Part shown: in pieces, positions 45,089 to 53,571 of the stretch
Numbering within the stretch: position 1 is the stretch's first letter
How the letters are laid out: each line of letters opens with the position of its first letter
Assembly (NCBI GenBank): GCA_965224275.1
Contig: CBDCYR010000015.1
Span: forward strand, 496,001 to 560,000
DNA: 64,000 bases
Direction of reading: 5' to 3'
Source: CAUZWH01 sp965224275
GTDB taxonomy: Bacteria; Pseudomonadota; Alphaproteobacteria; SHVV01
Program-made: the position numbers and the translations under genes
Notes under the pieces: model-generated
Told to the model about the DNA's origin: nothing
Databases searched by the model: none
What the model saw: the letters and a program-made list of their open reading frames with translations, nothing else

Positions 45089-45511
45089 AGATCTTGAAAC
45101 TCGCCAAGTGAGCGGAACATACGAACGCGATGTCGTTGGGTCAACGGCGCGATTGGCGGGTTTCTAGGCAGGTCGGCTGGAAATACGTGGCCGCCGTCTG
45201 GTCCGAGGGGCAAGTCATGAGCGGCAATGACTGCGCTAGCCGGTAGCGTGCCGTAGAGGTGCGGAAACAGCGCGCCACCACACGAGGGGCTCCCATTTAA
45301 GAGCGTCGCCAAGCTGATCGGCATCGACCACCAGCAGGATCAGCCCGGATTGGCCCGCGCGGTGCTTGGCGACGCTGCCGCGAAGTTGCGCCGCGTTTGA
45401 AAAATGGATGAAGCCGTCCGCGCGGTCTTGCGACGAGCCGCCGTAGCGACCGGCGGCCTGTGCCGCCTGCCATTCCTCGCCCCGGCAAACGTGATAAATT
45501 AGTGCATTCAT
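45089..45511 (-). pseudogene. DUF952-family protein, frameshifted
   Basis: ATG 45511 starts MNALIYHVCRGEEWQAAQAAGRYGGSSQDRADGFIHFSNAAQLRGS, the conserved DUF952 N-terminus, to LKWEP. A CCCC run near 45290 then puts the conserved C-terminal part (SCGGALFPHLYGTLPASAVIAAHDLPLGPDGGHVFPADLP) in another frame; one C fewer restores it. In that second frame there is no stop before the tRNA, so the C-terminal end is also abnormal. Function of the family is not established. Confidence 0.75.
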
Positions 45512-45520
45512 TAACGTTAG

Positions 45521-46417
45521 CTAGCTATTTAACTTCTCATCCAATGCACCGATAGCGGCGGCCATCGCGACGGTGCGCTGCGCAATCTCGGCGTGGAGCA
45601 GTTCGACCATGCGGCCGTCGACCTCGATCGCGGCGAGTCCGCGGTTCTCCGGTTTTGCAAATGCTTCGATCACACGTCGAGCCGTCTCAACCTCGTCGGC
45701 GCTCGGCGAGAATACCCGATTGCAGGTTGCAAGCTGATTGGGGTGGATCAGCGTCTTGCCGTCCATCCCGAGATCGCGACCCTGCTCGCATTCAGCAGCA
45801 AGTCCTTCATCGTCACGGAAATCATTATACGCACCGTCCAAGATCGCCAGTCTCGTTGCGCGTGCCGCAGCAACGCAGTTCGCGAGCCAGCCGAGCATCG
45901 GCGCGCGACCTGCGACCAGACGCATGCCGGTTTCCTTGGCGAGGTCGTTGGTGCCCATCACGAATGCGGCCAGCCGGCTTCCGGTCGCCTCGCCAGCACG
46001 GGCGAGAGCTAACGGATCGAGCACGGCAACGGGAAGTTCCATCATCGCCCACAGCCGCGTGGCCGCCGGTACGCCGGCGGCTTCGGCCAGGTCCTGCACA
46101 ATCGCAATCGTGTCGGCTGATGCCACCTTGGGAACGAGGATCGCATCCGGGCCGGCTGGCGCGATCGCAACCAAATCATCGCGGCCCCAGTCGCTCTCCA
46201 ATCCGTTGATCCGTACCACCACCTCGCGCAATCCGAAGGCGCGGTCAGCCACGGCCGCCACCACTTGATTGCGCGCGGTTGCCTTTGCCGCCGGGGCAAC
46301 CGCATCCTCAAGATCGAGAATCAAGACGTCGGCCGGCAGTGTACGCGCCTTTTCAAGGGCCCTGGCATTCGATCCCGGCATGTAAAGCACGCTACGGCGT
46401 GGCCGTATGTCGATCAC
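45521..46417 (-). CDS. HpcH/HpaI/CitE-family lyase (malyl- or citramalyl-CoA lyase-like)
   Basis: Start at GTG 46417 with AAGGA 7 bases upstream gives VIDIRPRRSVLYMPGSNARALEKARTLPADVLILDLEDAV, the classic CitE beginning with the metal-binding Asp/Glu (DLEDAV). Further landmarks: VVVRINGLESDWGRDDL, DAILVPKVASAD, LWAMMELPVAVLDPLALARAG, FVMGTNDLAKETG and DGKTLIHPNQLATCN. It cleaves or condenses acyl-CoA C-C bonds with Mg; the exact substrate is not evident. About 80 bases upstream begins a cluster of CRP-type sites. Confidence 0.88.
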   Translation of the reverse strand: MIDIRPRRSVLYMPGSNARALEKARTLPADVLILDLEDAVAPAAKATARNQVVAAVADRAFGLREVVVRINGLESDWGRDDLVAIAPAGPDAILVPKVASADTIAIVQDLAEAAGVPAATRLWAMMELPVAVLDPLALARAGEATGSRLAAFVMGTNDLAKETGMRLVAGRAPMLGWLANCVAAARATRLAILDGAYNDFRDDEGLAAECEQGRDLGMDGKTLIHPNQLATCNRVFSPSADEVETARRVIEAFAKPENRGLAAIEVDGRMVELLHAEIAQRTVAMAAAIGALDEKLNS

Positions 46418-46494
46418 AAGCAATCCTTCGCGCGGCACGGTTCATTGGAGATACTACCCTACGCCGGGCGATCCCACGCCGAATCGATGTTTAC

Positions 46495-46602
46495 GTGACG
46501 CACGTCACAATAGACCAAGTAAACGTGACGGCCATCACGTCGTTAAGCATAATATTTGTGACGCCGATCACATTTTCGGAGATTATTTGTGATGTCCGTC
46601 AC
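46495..46602. promoter_or_regulatory. Four phased CRP-type operators
   Basis: GTGACGCACGTCAC (46495), GTGACGGCCATCAC (46525), GTGACGCCGATCAC (46558) and GTGATGTCCGTCAC (46589): all are GTGA-N6-TCAC, and the third is TGTGA-N6-TCACA in context, the CRP consensus. Start-to-start spacing is 30, 33 and 31 bp, close to three helical turns, so bound dimers would lie on one face of the DNA. The array is 78 bases from the CitE-like start and 208 bases from the first VPLPA-CTERM gene. The remaining 46603-46809 is AT-rich and contains no gene. Confidence 0.7.
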
Positions 46603-46809
46603 TCATACGTTCGAGTTATACATGACTATTTAGATATATATTACCGTTTGAAACCAGTAATACTATTAATAACTTACCGTTTAGATTTTTATTCATCAAT
46701 ATTTAAATACTTCAGCGCTATCTTCCACCTGCATTTCGCACATCAACTCGCGAATTACGACGCTGAGTTTCACGTGGACCCAGGGAATTGCAGCCGAAAG
46801 GACGGAGAT

Positions 46810-47466
46810 ATGCGCACCCGGTTACTTGGATTGCTTACCGCCGCGGCGATGTTGTTCGCTCTGCCCGCTACGTCACAGGCGACAACGCTGAGCTTTAGCG
46901 GCGTTTTCGATAATGTCACTGGATCGTCCGCTGGATTTCTAGGGTCGTTACTCGGCCAAACCTTTGCGGGTTCATTCACCTTAACGAGCCCGCTTAACTC
47001 AATCCCGGGCACCTCGACCTCGAATATTTTCGAACTCGGCGCCTCGAGTTTCTCGGCCGGCAGCGATAGCTGGACCGCGAGCAACGGGATCCTCAATCAA
47101 CAAATCAGCGGATCCAATGAAGTGAACTTGTGGAGCACCAACCCGGGCTTCGGCAATTCGGCCAGCTTTGCCGGCTCGACATTGACACCGCTCAACCTCA
47201 CCGTCGCCTCCGCTTTCTTCTTCGCTTTCGGACCCGACCTCTTTGATAACGTCGCGGTCCTGCCCGATTTCCTAATCAGCGATCTCACGCTCGCGTTCTA
47301 CGGGTTGATCCTTAGCGACGGCACGCAACTCGAAGGCTCGCTGACGACACTCGAGGTCGAGATTTTGTCCGTGACCATTCCCGTGCCAGCGGCCTTGCCC
47401 TTGCTGATCGCCGCGCTAGCCGGACTTGGACTCATGGGCGCACCGCGTCGAAACGCGACGCCATAA
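46810..47466 (+). CDS. Exported VPLPA-CTERM protein 1
   Basis: 218 residues from ATG 46810 with GGACGGAG upstream; a longer frame exists but lacks coding character. N-terminal signal peptide (MRTRLLGLLTAAAMLFALPATSQA), a Ser/Thr/Gly-rich beta-type middle region, and the C-terminal sorting signal: IPVPAALPLLIAALAGLGLMG followed by basic residues RR. Such signals are processed by an exosortase-type system and direct proteins to the cell surface or matrix. A paralogue follows 73 bases downstream. Confidence 0.8.
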   Translation: MRTRLLGLLTAAAMLFALPATSQATTLSFSGVFDNVTGSSAGFLGSLLGQTFAGSFTLTSPLNSIPGTSTSNIFELGASSFSAGSDSWTASNGILNQQISGSNEVNLWSTNPGFGNSASFAGSTLTPLNLTVASAFFFAFGPDLFDNVAVLPDFLISDLTLAFYGLILSDGTQLEGSLTTLEVEILSVTIPVPAALPLLIAALAGLGLMGAPRRNATP

Positions 47467-47539
47467 ATCACTCGCTTCGCCAAGAAGCACGCTGGGATGG
47501 GGAGACCAACAAGGATGGGAATTCGACAGGTAGGTGACC

Positions 47540-48223
47540 ATGCGGATAGCAGCACTCAAACCACTTCTGGCAGCGACGACGCTTCTGCTCCTGACCCACG
47601 CCACACAGGCGGCAACGCTCACCTTCAACGGCATCTTCGACCAGCGGTTCGGTGAGGAACTCTCATTCTTCAACACCGGGAGCGCCTACTCCGGCAGGTT
47701 CGAAGTCGCCGAGCCGATCACGACGGGACAGATCCTTGACATCACGACGATTGATCTTGGGGCATCGAGTATTACGTACGGAATATTCAATCAAATGGTT
47801 GCGTCACCCCACGGTTTGCTGACCCAGGAGACCTTCAACGGGTTGGAGTATGTGAGGTGGAGTGCATTCGACATCGCAGGCACGATCGGCGGGCACCAGG
47901 TCACCCAAGCCATTTTCAGTGCAAACGGGCTCGACCTATTTTCGAGTCCGACCTCACCACCCAGCTTTTCGGTCGATGACCTAACGTCCGCGTCTTTCCT
48001 GCTGCAGATTAGGCTTTCGTCTTCCCTCGGTGGCGGCACCTCAACACTGAAGGGACGACTACAAAACATGGAATTCGTCGAAGCAGTCGGGGCAACTATT
48101 CCGCTTCCCGCGACGCTTCCGCTGCTGCTTGGCGCTCTTGCCTGCCTCGGGATCATTGGCGCGGGGCGGCACGCGGGCCGCAATCCAAGACCCACGAACG
48201 AGCGCATGGGTGATCTCGCATAG
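47540..48223 (+). CDS. Exported VPLPA-CTERM protein 2
   Basis: 227 residues from ATG 47540 (GTG 47534 is also in frame). Signal peptide (RIAALKPLLAATTLLLLTHATQA), mature start ATLTFNGIFDQRF matching ATTLSFSGVFDNV of protein 1, and the C-terminal signal IPLPATLPLLLGALACLGIIG with a basic tail. The two are diverged tandem paralogues, probably cotranscribed from the CRP-site promoter; a terminator follows at 48251. Confidence 0.78.
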   Translation: MRIAALKPLLAATTLLLLTHATQAATLTFNGIFDQRFGEELSFFNTGSAYSGRFEVAEPITTGQILDITTIDLGASSITYGIFNQMVASPHGLLTQETFNGLEYVRWSAFDIAGTIGGHQVTQAIFSANGLDLFSSPTSPPSFSVDDLTSASFLLQIRLSSSLGGGTSTLKGRLQNMEFVEAVGATIPLPATLPLLLGALACLGIIGAGRHAGRNPRPTNERMGDLA

Positions 48224-48250
48224 CACCCCCTATCTAGCGGGATTTCCCCG

Positions 48251-48280
48251 GGGCGGCCCAGGTTGGGCCGCCCTTCGTTT
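48251..48280 (+). terminator. Rho-independent terminator after the VPLPA-CTERM pair
   Basis: GGGCGGCCCA (48251-48260), 3-base loop, TGGGCCGCCC (48264-48273), then TTCGTTT. It lies 27 bases beyond the second gene's stop. Confidence 0.75.
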
Positions 48281-48479
48281 CTCGTGCATTACCTATTGAT
48301 GCTGCCGCCCGACGACCCCAAATTACTGTCGCGATAAAGTAGGATCGCACTCCCGCCGATCGTGCGAACCTCGGGTTACCCTGTCGTCCAGTTCGTCATC
48401 GCTTCCGCGCACCAAGGCCCAAGCCGTCCGTCAGCTCCAGCGCGGCACCGCCTGGGCCCGTGCCAAACTGCCACGCGGC

Positions 48480-48638
48480 GTGCGTACCCTGATCGGCATT
48501 TTGTTGGTGATCGTCGGATTCTTCGGATTCTTACCGATATTGGGGTTCTGGATGATCCCGCTTGGCCTGGCCTTTATTGCACTCGATATTCCACCGCTGC
48601 GACGCCGGCTCACGGGCTGGCTACGCCGCAACCGCTGA
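48480..48638 (+). CDS. Short conserved-looking membrane protein (start unresolved)
   Basis: The frame ending at TGA 48636-48638 encodes RTLIGILLVIVGFFGFLPILGFWMIPLGLAFIALDIPPLRRRLTGWLRRNR: two hydrophobic segments and a basic tail, with clear coding character. It is open back to 48302 and also reads plausible helix (RTKAQAVRQLQRGTAWARAKLPRG), but the only canonical start is GTG 48480, which would leave just 52 residues. An upstream non-canonical start or an indel is possible. Function unknown. Confidence 0.4.
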   Translation: MRTLIGILLVIVGFFGFLPILGFWMIPLGLAFIALDIPPLRRRLTGWLRRNR

Positions 48639-48741
48639 TTCGGCGACGCGGTTTGGTCGCGTGCAACTCCGTCCCCTCGTCTGGATTGCGCTCTCCGGCT
48701 GCGTTAACGTTGGGTTGAATCCCGAAACCGGAGACTTGGTC

Positions 48742-49881
48742 ATGGCGATCACCGCCGCTGCCCCACCCGCCGAACGCTACTCGCCCGATCCCGATAGTGC
48801 CCTCACGCTACCCTCGCACTACTACCACGATCCCGAAATCTACCGGCGCGAGCAGGAGGAGATTTGGTTCAAAACCTGGCAATATGTCGGCTTCGTGCAC
48901 GATCTGCAGGAACCGGGCGACTACATCAGCGATCGCATCATCGATCAGCAGGTCTTCGTGATCCGGGCCAAGTCGGGTGAACTGCGGGCGTTCTACAATG
49001 TCTGCATGCACCGCGGCCACATCCTGGTCGAGGGCAAGGGCAATAAGACGATCCTGACCTGCCCATTCCACGCCTGGTCCTACGACACGCACGGTGCGCT
49101 CAAGGCCGCCGGCAATGCCGAAAACGTCGCCGGCTTCCGTCTCGAGGATTTCACGCTGTCCGAGATTCGCGTCGACACCATGGCCAACATGGTGTTTGTC
49201 AATCTCGACGAAAACGCGGCCCCGCTGGCCGATTACTACGCTGGCTTCGAGGACGACGTCCGCGCCAAAGTGCCGCGCTTCGACGAGCTCAGGATTGCCC
49301 GCCAAGACCACTACGACATGGACTTCAACTGGAAGTTCATGATGGACCAGAACGAGTGCTATCACTGTCCGCACCTCCATCCCGGCGTGATGGGCGGCGA
49401 TGGCGCCTATCTCGAACCCAGTTTCGAGATCACCATGTTCGATCGCTGGGATGCCGTTGTCGTCGAGGCCAAGGGCGACGAAGAGAGCCCCTATGGCGCC
49501 GGCGTCGATCAGGATATTCGCGACGTCTATATCTGGACGACCTACCCCAATCTGATCATCTCGACCCACCAGGGTCCCTCCAACTTCAAGGTCCAGCGGG
49601 TGTGGCCGATCGGTCCGGAAACATCCGAGGGGACGATGGACAATCTCTGCGTCAACGACCCACCGACCGAGATGGACGTCAAACAGTTCAACTATTTCCG
49701 CGACCGCATATGGCCGGAAGACAGCCCGGCCATGACCAAGCAGCAGCGCGGCATGAAGTCACGCGGCTATCAACAAGGCCGGTTGATGATCGACACCGAC
49801 CGCACCTGGCGTAGCGAGCATGCCGTCCATCATTTCGACAAACAAGTGTGGGAAGCCCTGAACGGCCAGAACTACGCGTAG
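48742..49881 (+). CDS. Rieske non-heme iron oxygenase, alpha subunit (copy A)
   Basis: 379 residues from ATG 48742, with GGAG upstream. Rieske 2Fe-2S ligands CMHRGH and CPFHAW (Cys-x-His / Cys-x2-His, 17 residues apart). Mononuclear iron site: NECYHCPHLHPGV supplies the two His, preceded by the bridging Asp/Asn region (NWKFMMDQNE). The family includes choline, carnitine and glycine-betaine-type oxygenases and aromatic dioxygenases; no reductase or beta subunit gene is adjacent, so the substrate and electron donor are unknown. A close paralogue follows. Confidence 0.9.
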   Translation: MAITAAAPPAERYSPDPDSALTLPSHYYHDPEIYRREQEEIWFKTWQYVGFVHDLQEPGDYISDRIIDQQVFVIRAKSGELRAFYNVCMHRGHILVEGKGNKTILTCPFHAWSYDTHGALKAAGNAENVAGFRLEDFTLSEIRVDTMANMVFVNLDENAAPLADYYAGFEDDVRAKVPRFDELRIARQDHYDMDFNWKFMMDQNECYHCPHLHPGVMGGDGAYLEPSFEITMFDRWDAVVVEAKGDEESPYGAGVDQDIRDVYIWTTYPNLIISTHQGPSNFKVQRVWPIGPETSEGTMDNLCVNDPPTEMDVKQFNYFRDRIWPEDSPAMTKQQRGMKSRGYQQGRLMIDTDRTWRSEHAVHHFDKQVWEALNGQNYA

Positions 49882-50084
49882 GGTTTGACTGCGGGCGCCG
49901 GCGCCTTATTCCGTTATTGCCGCAGACCTCTGGCGGAGCCCGCACAAAGGGCGCGTGATCGAAAGCAAGGTTCCTGTTTCGGCTTCATGAAACGCAGCCC
50001 CGTCGCGACCCTTAATCTGGATCAATCGCTCGCGTTGGGTTACGTTCAAATCTATCCCGACCAACTATTCGCGATGAGGAATTC

Positions 50085-51230
50085 ATGGCACTTCGCGCCC
50101 CTGCTCAGCGCATCGAACGTTTTTCGCCCGATGCCGATCACGCCTACACGCTGCCCTCGCACTATTACCACGACCCCGAAATTTATCAGCGCGAGCAGGA
50201 GGAAATCTGGTTCAAGACCTGGCAGCTGGCCGGCTACACCTTCGACCTCCAGGAACCCGGCGACTACATCACCGGCAAGATCGTCGATCAGCAGGTGTTT
50301 GTGATCCGGGCCAAATCGGGGGAACTTCGGGCCTATTACAACGTCTGCATGCATCGCGGCCATATCCTGGTCGAAGGCAAGGGCAACAAATCCATCCTCA
50401 CCTGCCCGTTCCATGCTTGGTCGTATGACACCCACGGCGCGTTGAAGGCCGCCGGCAACGCCGAGAACGTTGCCGGATTCCAGCACGAAGACTTCAGCCT
50501 GTCCGAAATCCGCGTCGATACGATGGCCAATATGGTGTTTGTTAATCTCGACCCCGACGCGGCCCCGATCGCCGATTATTGGCCCGGCCTCGAGGACGAT
50601 ATTCTCGCCAAGGTGCCGCGCTTCGAAGATCTCAAATTCGTGCGCCAGGACTATTACGATTGCGACTTCAACTGGAAATTCGTGCTCGACCAGAACGAGT
50701 GCTACCACTGCCCAACCGTACACCCCGGTGTGATGGCCGGCGAAGGCGCCTATCTCGAACCAAGTTTCGACATCACCATCCACGAACATTGGGACGCGGT
50801 CGAGGTTACCGCCGACAAGGATGCCGAGAGCCCCTACGGCGCCGGCGGAGAAGATGAGGTCAAGGACGTCTACATCTGGACGGCATTTCCCAACCTGATC
50901 TTGCTCACCCACCAGGGTCCATCGAACTTCAAGGTTCAAATCGTCTGGCCCCAGGGTCCGGAAACCGCAGCATCGACGATCGACAACATGTGCGTCAACG
51001 ACCCCGCGACCGAGATGGACATCAAACAGTTCAATTACTACCGCGACCGGATTTGGCCCGAGGACAGCCCCTGCATGACCAAGCAACAGCGCGGCATGAA
51101 GTCGCGCGGTTACAATCAAGGCCGATTGATGATCGACCCCGAACGCACCTGGAAAAGCGAACACGCCGTCCACCATTTCGATATGCAGGTGTGGGAAGCC
51201 ATCAACGGTAAGAATTGGGGCGACGTCTAG
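50085..51230 (+). CDS. Rieske non-heme iron oxygenase, alpha subunit (copy B)
   Basis: 381 residues from ATG 50085 with GAGGA upstream. Very similar to copy A throughout (CMHRGHILVEGKGNKSILTCPFHAW; NECYHCPTVHPGV), with differences concentrated in the N-terminal 50 residues and the region after the iron site, as expected for tandem duplicates with diverging substrate pockets. Its stop codon TAG forms part of the left end of the palindromic repeat at 51227-51369. Confidence 0.9.
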   Translation: MALRAPAQRIERFSPDADHAYTLPSHYYHDPEIYQREQEEIWFKTWQLAGYTFDLQEPGDYITGKIVDQQVFVIRAKSGELRAYYNVCMHRGHILVEGKGNKSILTCPFHAWSYDTHGALKAAGNAENVAGFQHEDFSLSEIRVDTMANMVFVNLDPDAAPIADYWPGLEDDILAKVPRFEDLKFVRQDYYDCDFNWKFVLDQNECYHCPTVHPGVMAGEGAYLEPSFDITIHEHWDAVEVTADKDAESPYGAGGEDEVKDVYIWTAFPNLILLTHQGPSNFKVQIVWPQGPETAASTIDNMCVNDPATEMDIKQFNYYRDRIWPEDSPCMTKQQRGMKSRGYNQGRLMIDPERTWKSEHAVHHFDMQVWEAINGKNWGDV

Positions 51231-51369
51231 AGCATTTCCGGATTGCGTCGACTCGGCCATCCCGCACCCCCGGCCCAACCACCCCAAGGGTACCCTCCAA
51301 GAGTGTCCAATGACGTGGTGGTTGGGCCGGGGGAGCGGGATGGGTCGAGCCAATCCTGAAATGCTCTAG
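51227..51369. repeat. 143-bp palindromic repeat (MITE-like)
   Basis: Begins CTAGAGCATTTC and ends GAAATGCTCTAG. The two arms of about 55-60 bases match as inverted repeats with few mismatches (GGATTG/CAATCC, CCATCCCGC/GCGGGATGG, CCCCCGGCCCAACCAC/GTGGTTGGGCCGGGGG), separated by about 30 bases. CTAG at both ends may be a target duplication of the type produced by some IS5-family elements. No coding capacity. Its transcript would fold into one long hairpin directly behind the Rieske gene. Confidence 0.85.
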
Positions 51370-51462
51370 GCCACAGAAGACCGATCAACCCAACGATCGA
51401 TCGGCCGCGGCAATCGTGACGCGCTCTTGCGGGGCAGCGATCAGGCGCGGCGCGCAGGCACG

Positions 51463-52101
51463 CTAGTCGGTAAAACGCGACTTCTCCGCTAGGTCCGCGC
51501 CGCACCAGACATAGAGCGCCAGCATTGGCTCAGTCGTTGTGCGCATCGCGTGCGGCACGTGCGGTGGATGGTGGATAACAGCGCCGGGCGGCCGCGCAGC
51601 AAACGCACCGCGATCGCGTTGCCAACAAGCCGTCCCCGCCAAAGCAACATAGACCTCGTCGGCATTGTGGACGTGTCGGGGATAGTCGACTTGCGGTCCA
51701 AGCAGAAGAAATCCCAACGCGACATCGTCACTTGGAACCGGCCCGCGGGTGCCGACCACCTCGTGCCAACCGTAGCGCGCCAAGAAATCAGTCGAGAAAT
51801 CGGTCGAGAATTTTGTGGAGACATCGGCCGCGGAATAGGTTTGCCCCCACTGCAAGCGCGGCGCCATTTCGATAAAAACTGAGACCAAGTTTTGCATCGT
51901 CTCTGGAACAGGCTGCGGCAGACGGCTCAACCACTCCAAGACCGGGAGCCGGCGCATGGCCGTTGGCCGCCGCACGCTTTCGTCACTCGGAAGGCGCTCT
52001 TGGAATCGACTGAGGTGCGGCGGCAACGCCTCCGCCAGAAGGCCGCGTGCTTGGGTTAGCAGTGTCTCGCTACCAGCGGTCAAACCGGTTGCCGTCGACA
52101 T
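51463..52101 (-). CDS. Cupin of the DMSP-lyase (DddQ/DddL-like) family, putative
   Basis: 212 residues. The C-terminal cupin has the metal motif in the arrangement of DMSP lyases: VDYPRHVHNADEVYVALAG (His-x-His, Glu, Tyr) and PPHVPHAMRT (His), then LALYVWCGADL. The helical N-terminal half is also typical of that family. If correct it would convert dimethylsulfoniopropionate to acrylate and dimethyl sulfide; related cupins with other substrates exist, so this remains a family-level call. Its start overlaps the cyclase gene's 3' end by 32 bases. Confidence 0.6.
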   Translation of the reverse strand: MSTATGLTAGSETLLTQARGLLAEALPPHLSRFQERLPSDESVRRPTAMRRLPVLEWLSRLPQPVPETMQNLVSVFIEMAPRLQWGQTYSAADVSTKFSTDFSTDFLARYGWHEVVGTRGPVPSDDVALGFLLLGPQVDYPRHVHNADEVYVALAGTACWQRDRGAFAARPPGAVIHHPPHVPHAMRTTTEPMLALYVWCGADLAEKSRFTD

Positions 52102-52891
52102 CGCTAAAGCGCCCCCCGATGATCTGAAAGATATCGATCACCCACCAGATCACGAGCCCGCCGCCGGTAAAGAAGAACAGGATGCCGGTCGCGATACGGC
52201 CGGCATAAAGGCGGTGCACGCCGAGCACGCCCAGCAACACACAGAGCACGAGGATCGGTGGGATCCACTTGCTCGCCGGGGAAGTGGCGGTGATCACCTC
52301 GGGAGCGTTTGAACTGTCGGGCGCCGGGCGCGGCGGCGGCGGTTTGGCACGCTTGGTGGCCGTGGGATTCATTTCGATCCGAAACACGCCTTGCGGTTCG
52401 GCGATATTTTTTACACTCCGCTCGCCGAGAAATTCGTACGCAAGCGTCAGTTTGTTTCGGATTTGATCGTGGACCGGTCGCGAAATGCAGATACCACCGG
52501 GATCAGCGAAAGTCTGTAGGCGGGCGGCAATGTTAACGCCCTCGCCGTAGATGTCGTCATTTTCGACAATCACATCGCCGAGGTTGATGCCGATGCGGAA
52601 CGCCATGCGTTGCGCCGGCGGCAGCGTGTCGTTACGCGCCGCTAATTCGCGCTGAATTTCAACGGCGCTTTGGACGGCATCGACGACGCTTGGATACTCC
52701 GCCAAGACCGCATCTCCGGGGGCGTTGACGACGCGCCCGTGATGCCTGGTCACAAAACTGCAGAGCGTGTCGCGATACTCACTGAGACGGCGCACGGTTC
52801 CAACCTCATCGTCATCAACCAGCCGACTATAGCCGGCGACATCAGCGCTCAGGATCGCCGCGAGCCGCCGTTGCACCGTCGTGTCCGGCAT
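52070..52891 (-). CDS. Class III adenylate/guanylate cyclase domain fused to a TM2 membrane domain
   Basis: 273 residues. Cyclase homology domain at residues ~5-170: RRLAAILSADVAGYSRLVDDDE (metal Asp), GDAVLAEYPS, FRIGINLGDVIVENDDIYGEGVNIAARLQ, SVKNIAEPQGVFRI. A Pro-rich linker leads to a C-terminal TM2 domain (ILVLCVLLGVLGVHRLYAGRIATGILFFFTGGGLVIWWVIDIFQII). A membrane-tethered nucleotide cyclase is an attractive partner for the CRP-type sites in this window, but no direct link is shown. Overlaps the downstream cupin gene. Confidence 0.82.
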   Translation of the reverse strand: MPDTTVQRRLAAILSADVAGYSRLVDDDEVGTVRRLSEYRDTLCSFVTRHHGRVVNAPGDAVLAEYPSVVDAVQSAVEIQRELAARNDTLPPAQRMAFRIGINLGDVIVENDDIYGEGVNIAARLQTFADPGGICISRPVHDQIRNKLTLAYEFLGERSVKNIAEPQGVFRIEMNPTATKRAKPPPPRPAPDSSNAPEVITATSPASKWIPPILVLCVLLGVLGVHRLYAGRIATGILFFFTGGGLVIWWVIDIFQIIGGRFSDVDGNRFDRW

Positions 52892-52935
52892 GCCGCGCTC
52901 TATGCAGCCCTGTTTGATCCTGGTTGGACGGTCAT

Positions 52936-53445
52936 CTACTCGAAGTACTCGTCCGACAGGACCAGATCGACCTGCTTGTTCTCTGCCGTAAACGGATCCA
53001 TGTCCTTGCCGCTGGAGCTGACGCGGGCCTGACCATCGTCGGTACCCGAAAGCCGCGTCCCCACCCGCAACATCACCAGCTGCTCATCGCTAACCGCCTC
53101 GAACCAGTACAACGCCTCGGCCGGGATCAGGATCCCCTGATTTTTTTTCAGTGTTTCGATCACGCCGTCTTTGCCGTGGAAGCGCGCCGCACCCTGCATC
53201 ACAACAAATGTGTGGTCTTCATGGGGATGGGCGTGCAGCGTGTTCTCGCCGCCTGAGGCATAGGTCTTGAGGACGACGGTGAACTGCTCTGTAGCGGCGA
53301 GCGGAGTATCCGTGCGGCCCTGGGTCGGCAGTTGCGCACGCATGGTAAAAACCGTGGGCTCGGTCTCCTGGGCCAACGCCGCCAGGCGTTCGCGGTGCTC
53401 CAAAGCACTCCGAACCGGGTTGGGGGCCGTTGCTGCATCCGACAT
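52936..53445 (-). CDS. Single-domain cupin protein
   Basis: 169 residues from ATG 53445, with AAGGAG upstream. Cupin motifs: GGENTLHAHPHEDHTFVVMQGAARFHG (His/His/Glu-type metal region) and GILIPAEALYWFEAVSDEQLVMLRVG. Enzyme or binding function unknown. It precedes the cyclase gene on the same strand by 44 bases. Confidence 0.8.
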   Translation of the reverse strand: MSDAATAPNPVRSALEHRERLAALAQETEPTVFTMRAQLPTQGRTDTPLAATEQFTVVLKTYASGGENTLHAHPHEDHTFVVMQGAARFHGKDGVIETLKKNQGILIPAEALYWFEAVSDEQLVMLRVGTRLSGTDDGQARVSSSGKDMDPFTAENKQVDLVLSDEYFE

Positions 53446-53571
53446 CGTCATCTCCTTGAACGCGACCATGATGTTCGCCGGGATTATACGCCTTCCGGCA
53501 CGGCTGCGATCAGGTTCCTGCAACCGGCGCCGGTCGCGCCGAAGAGGACGCTATGTCATGATAGACGCGCA

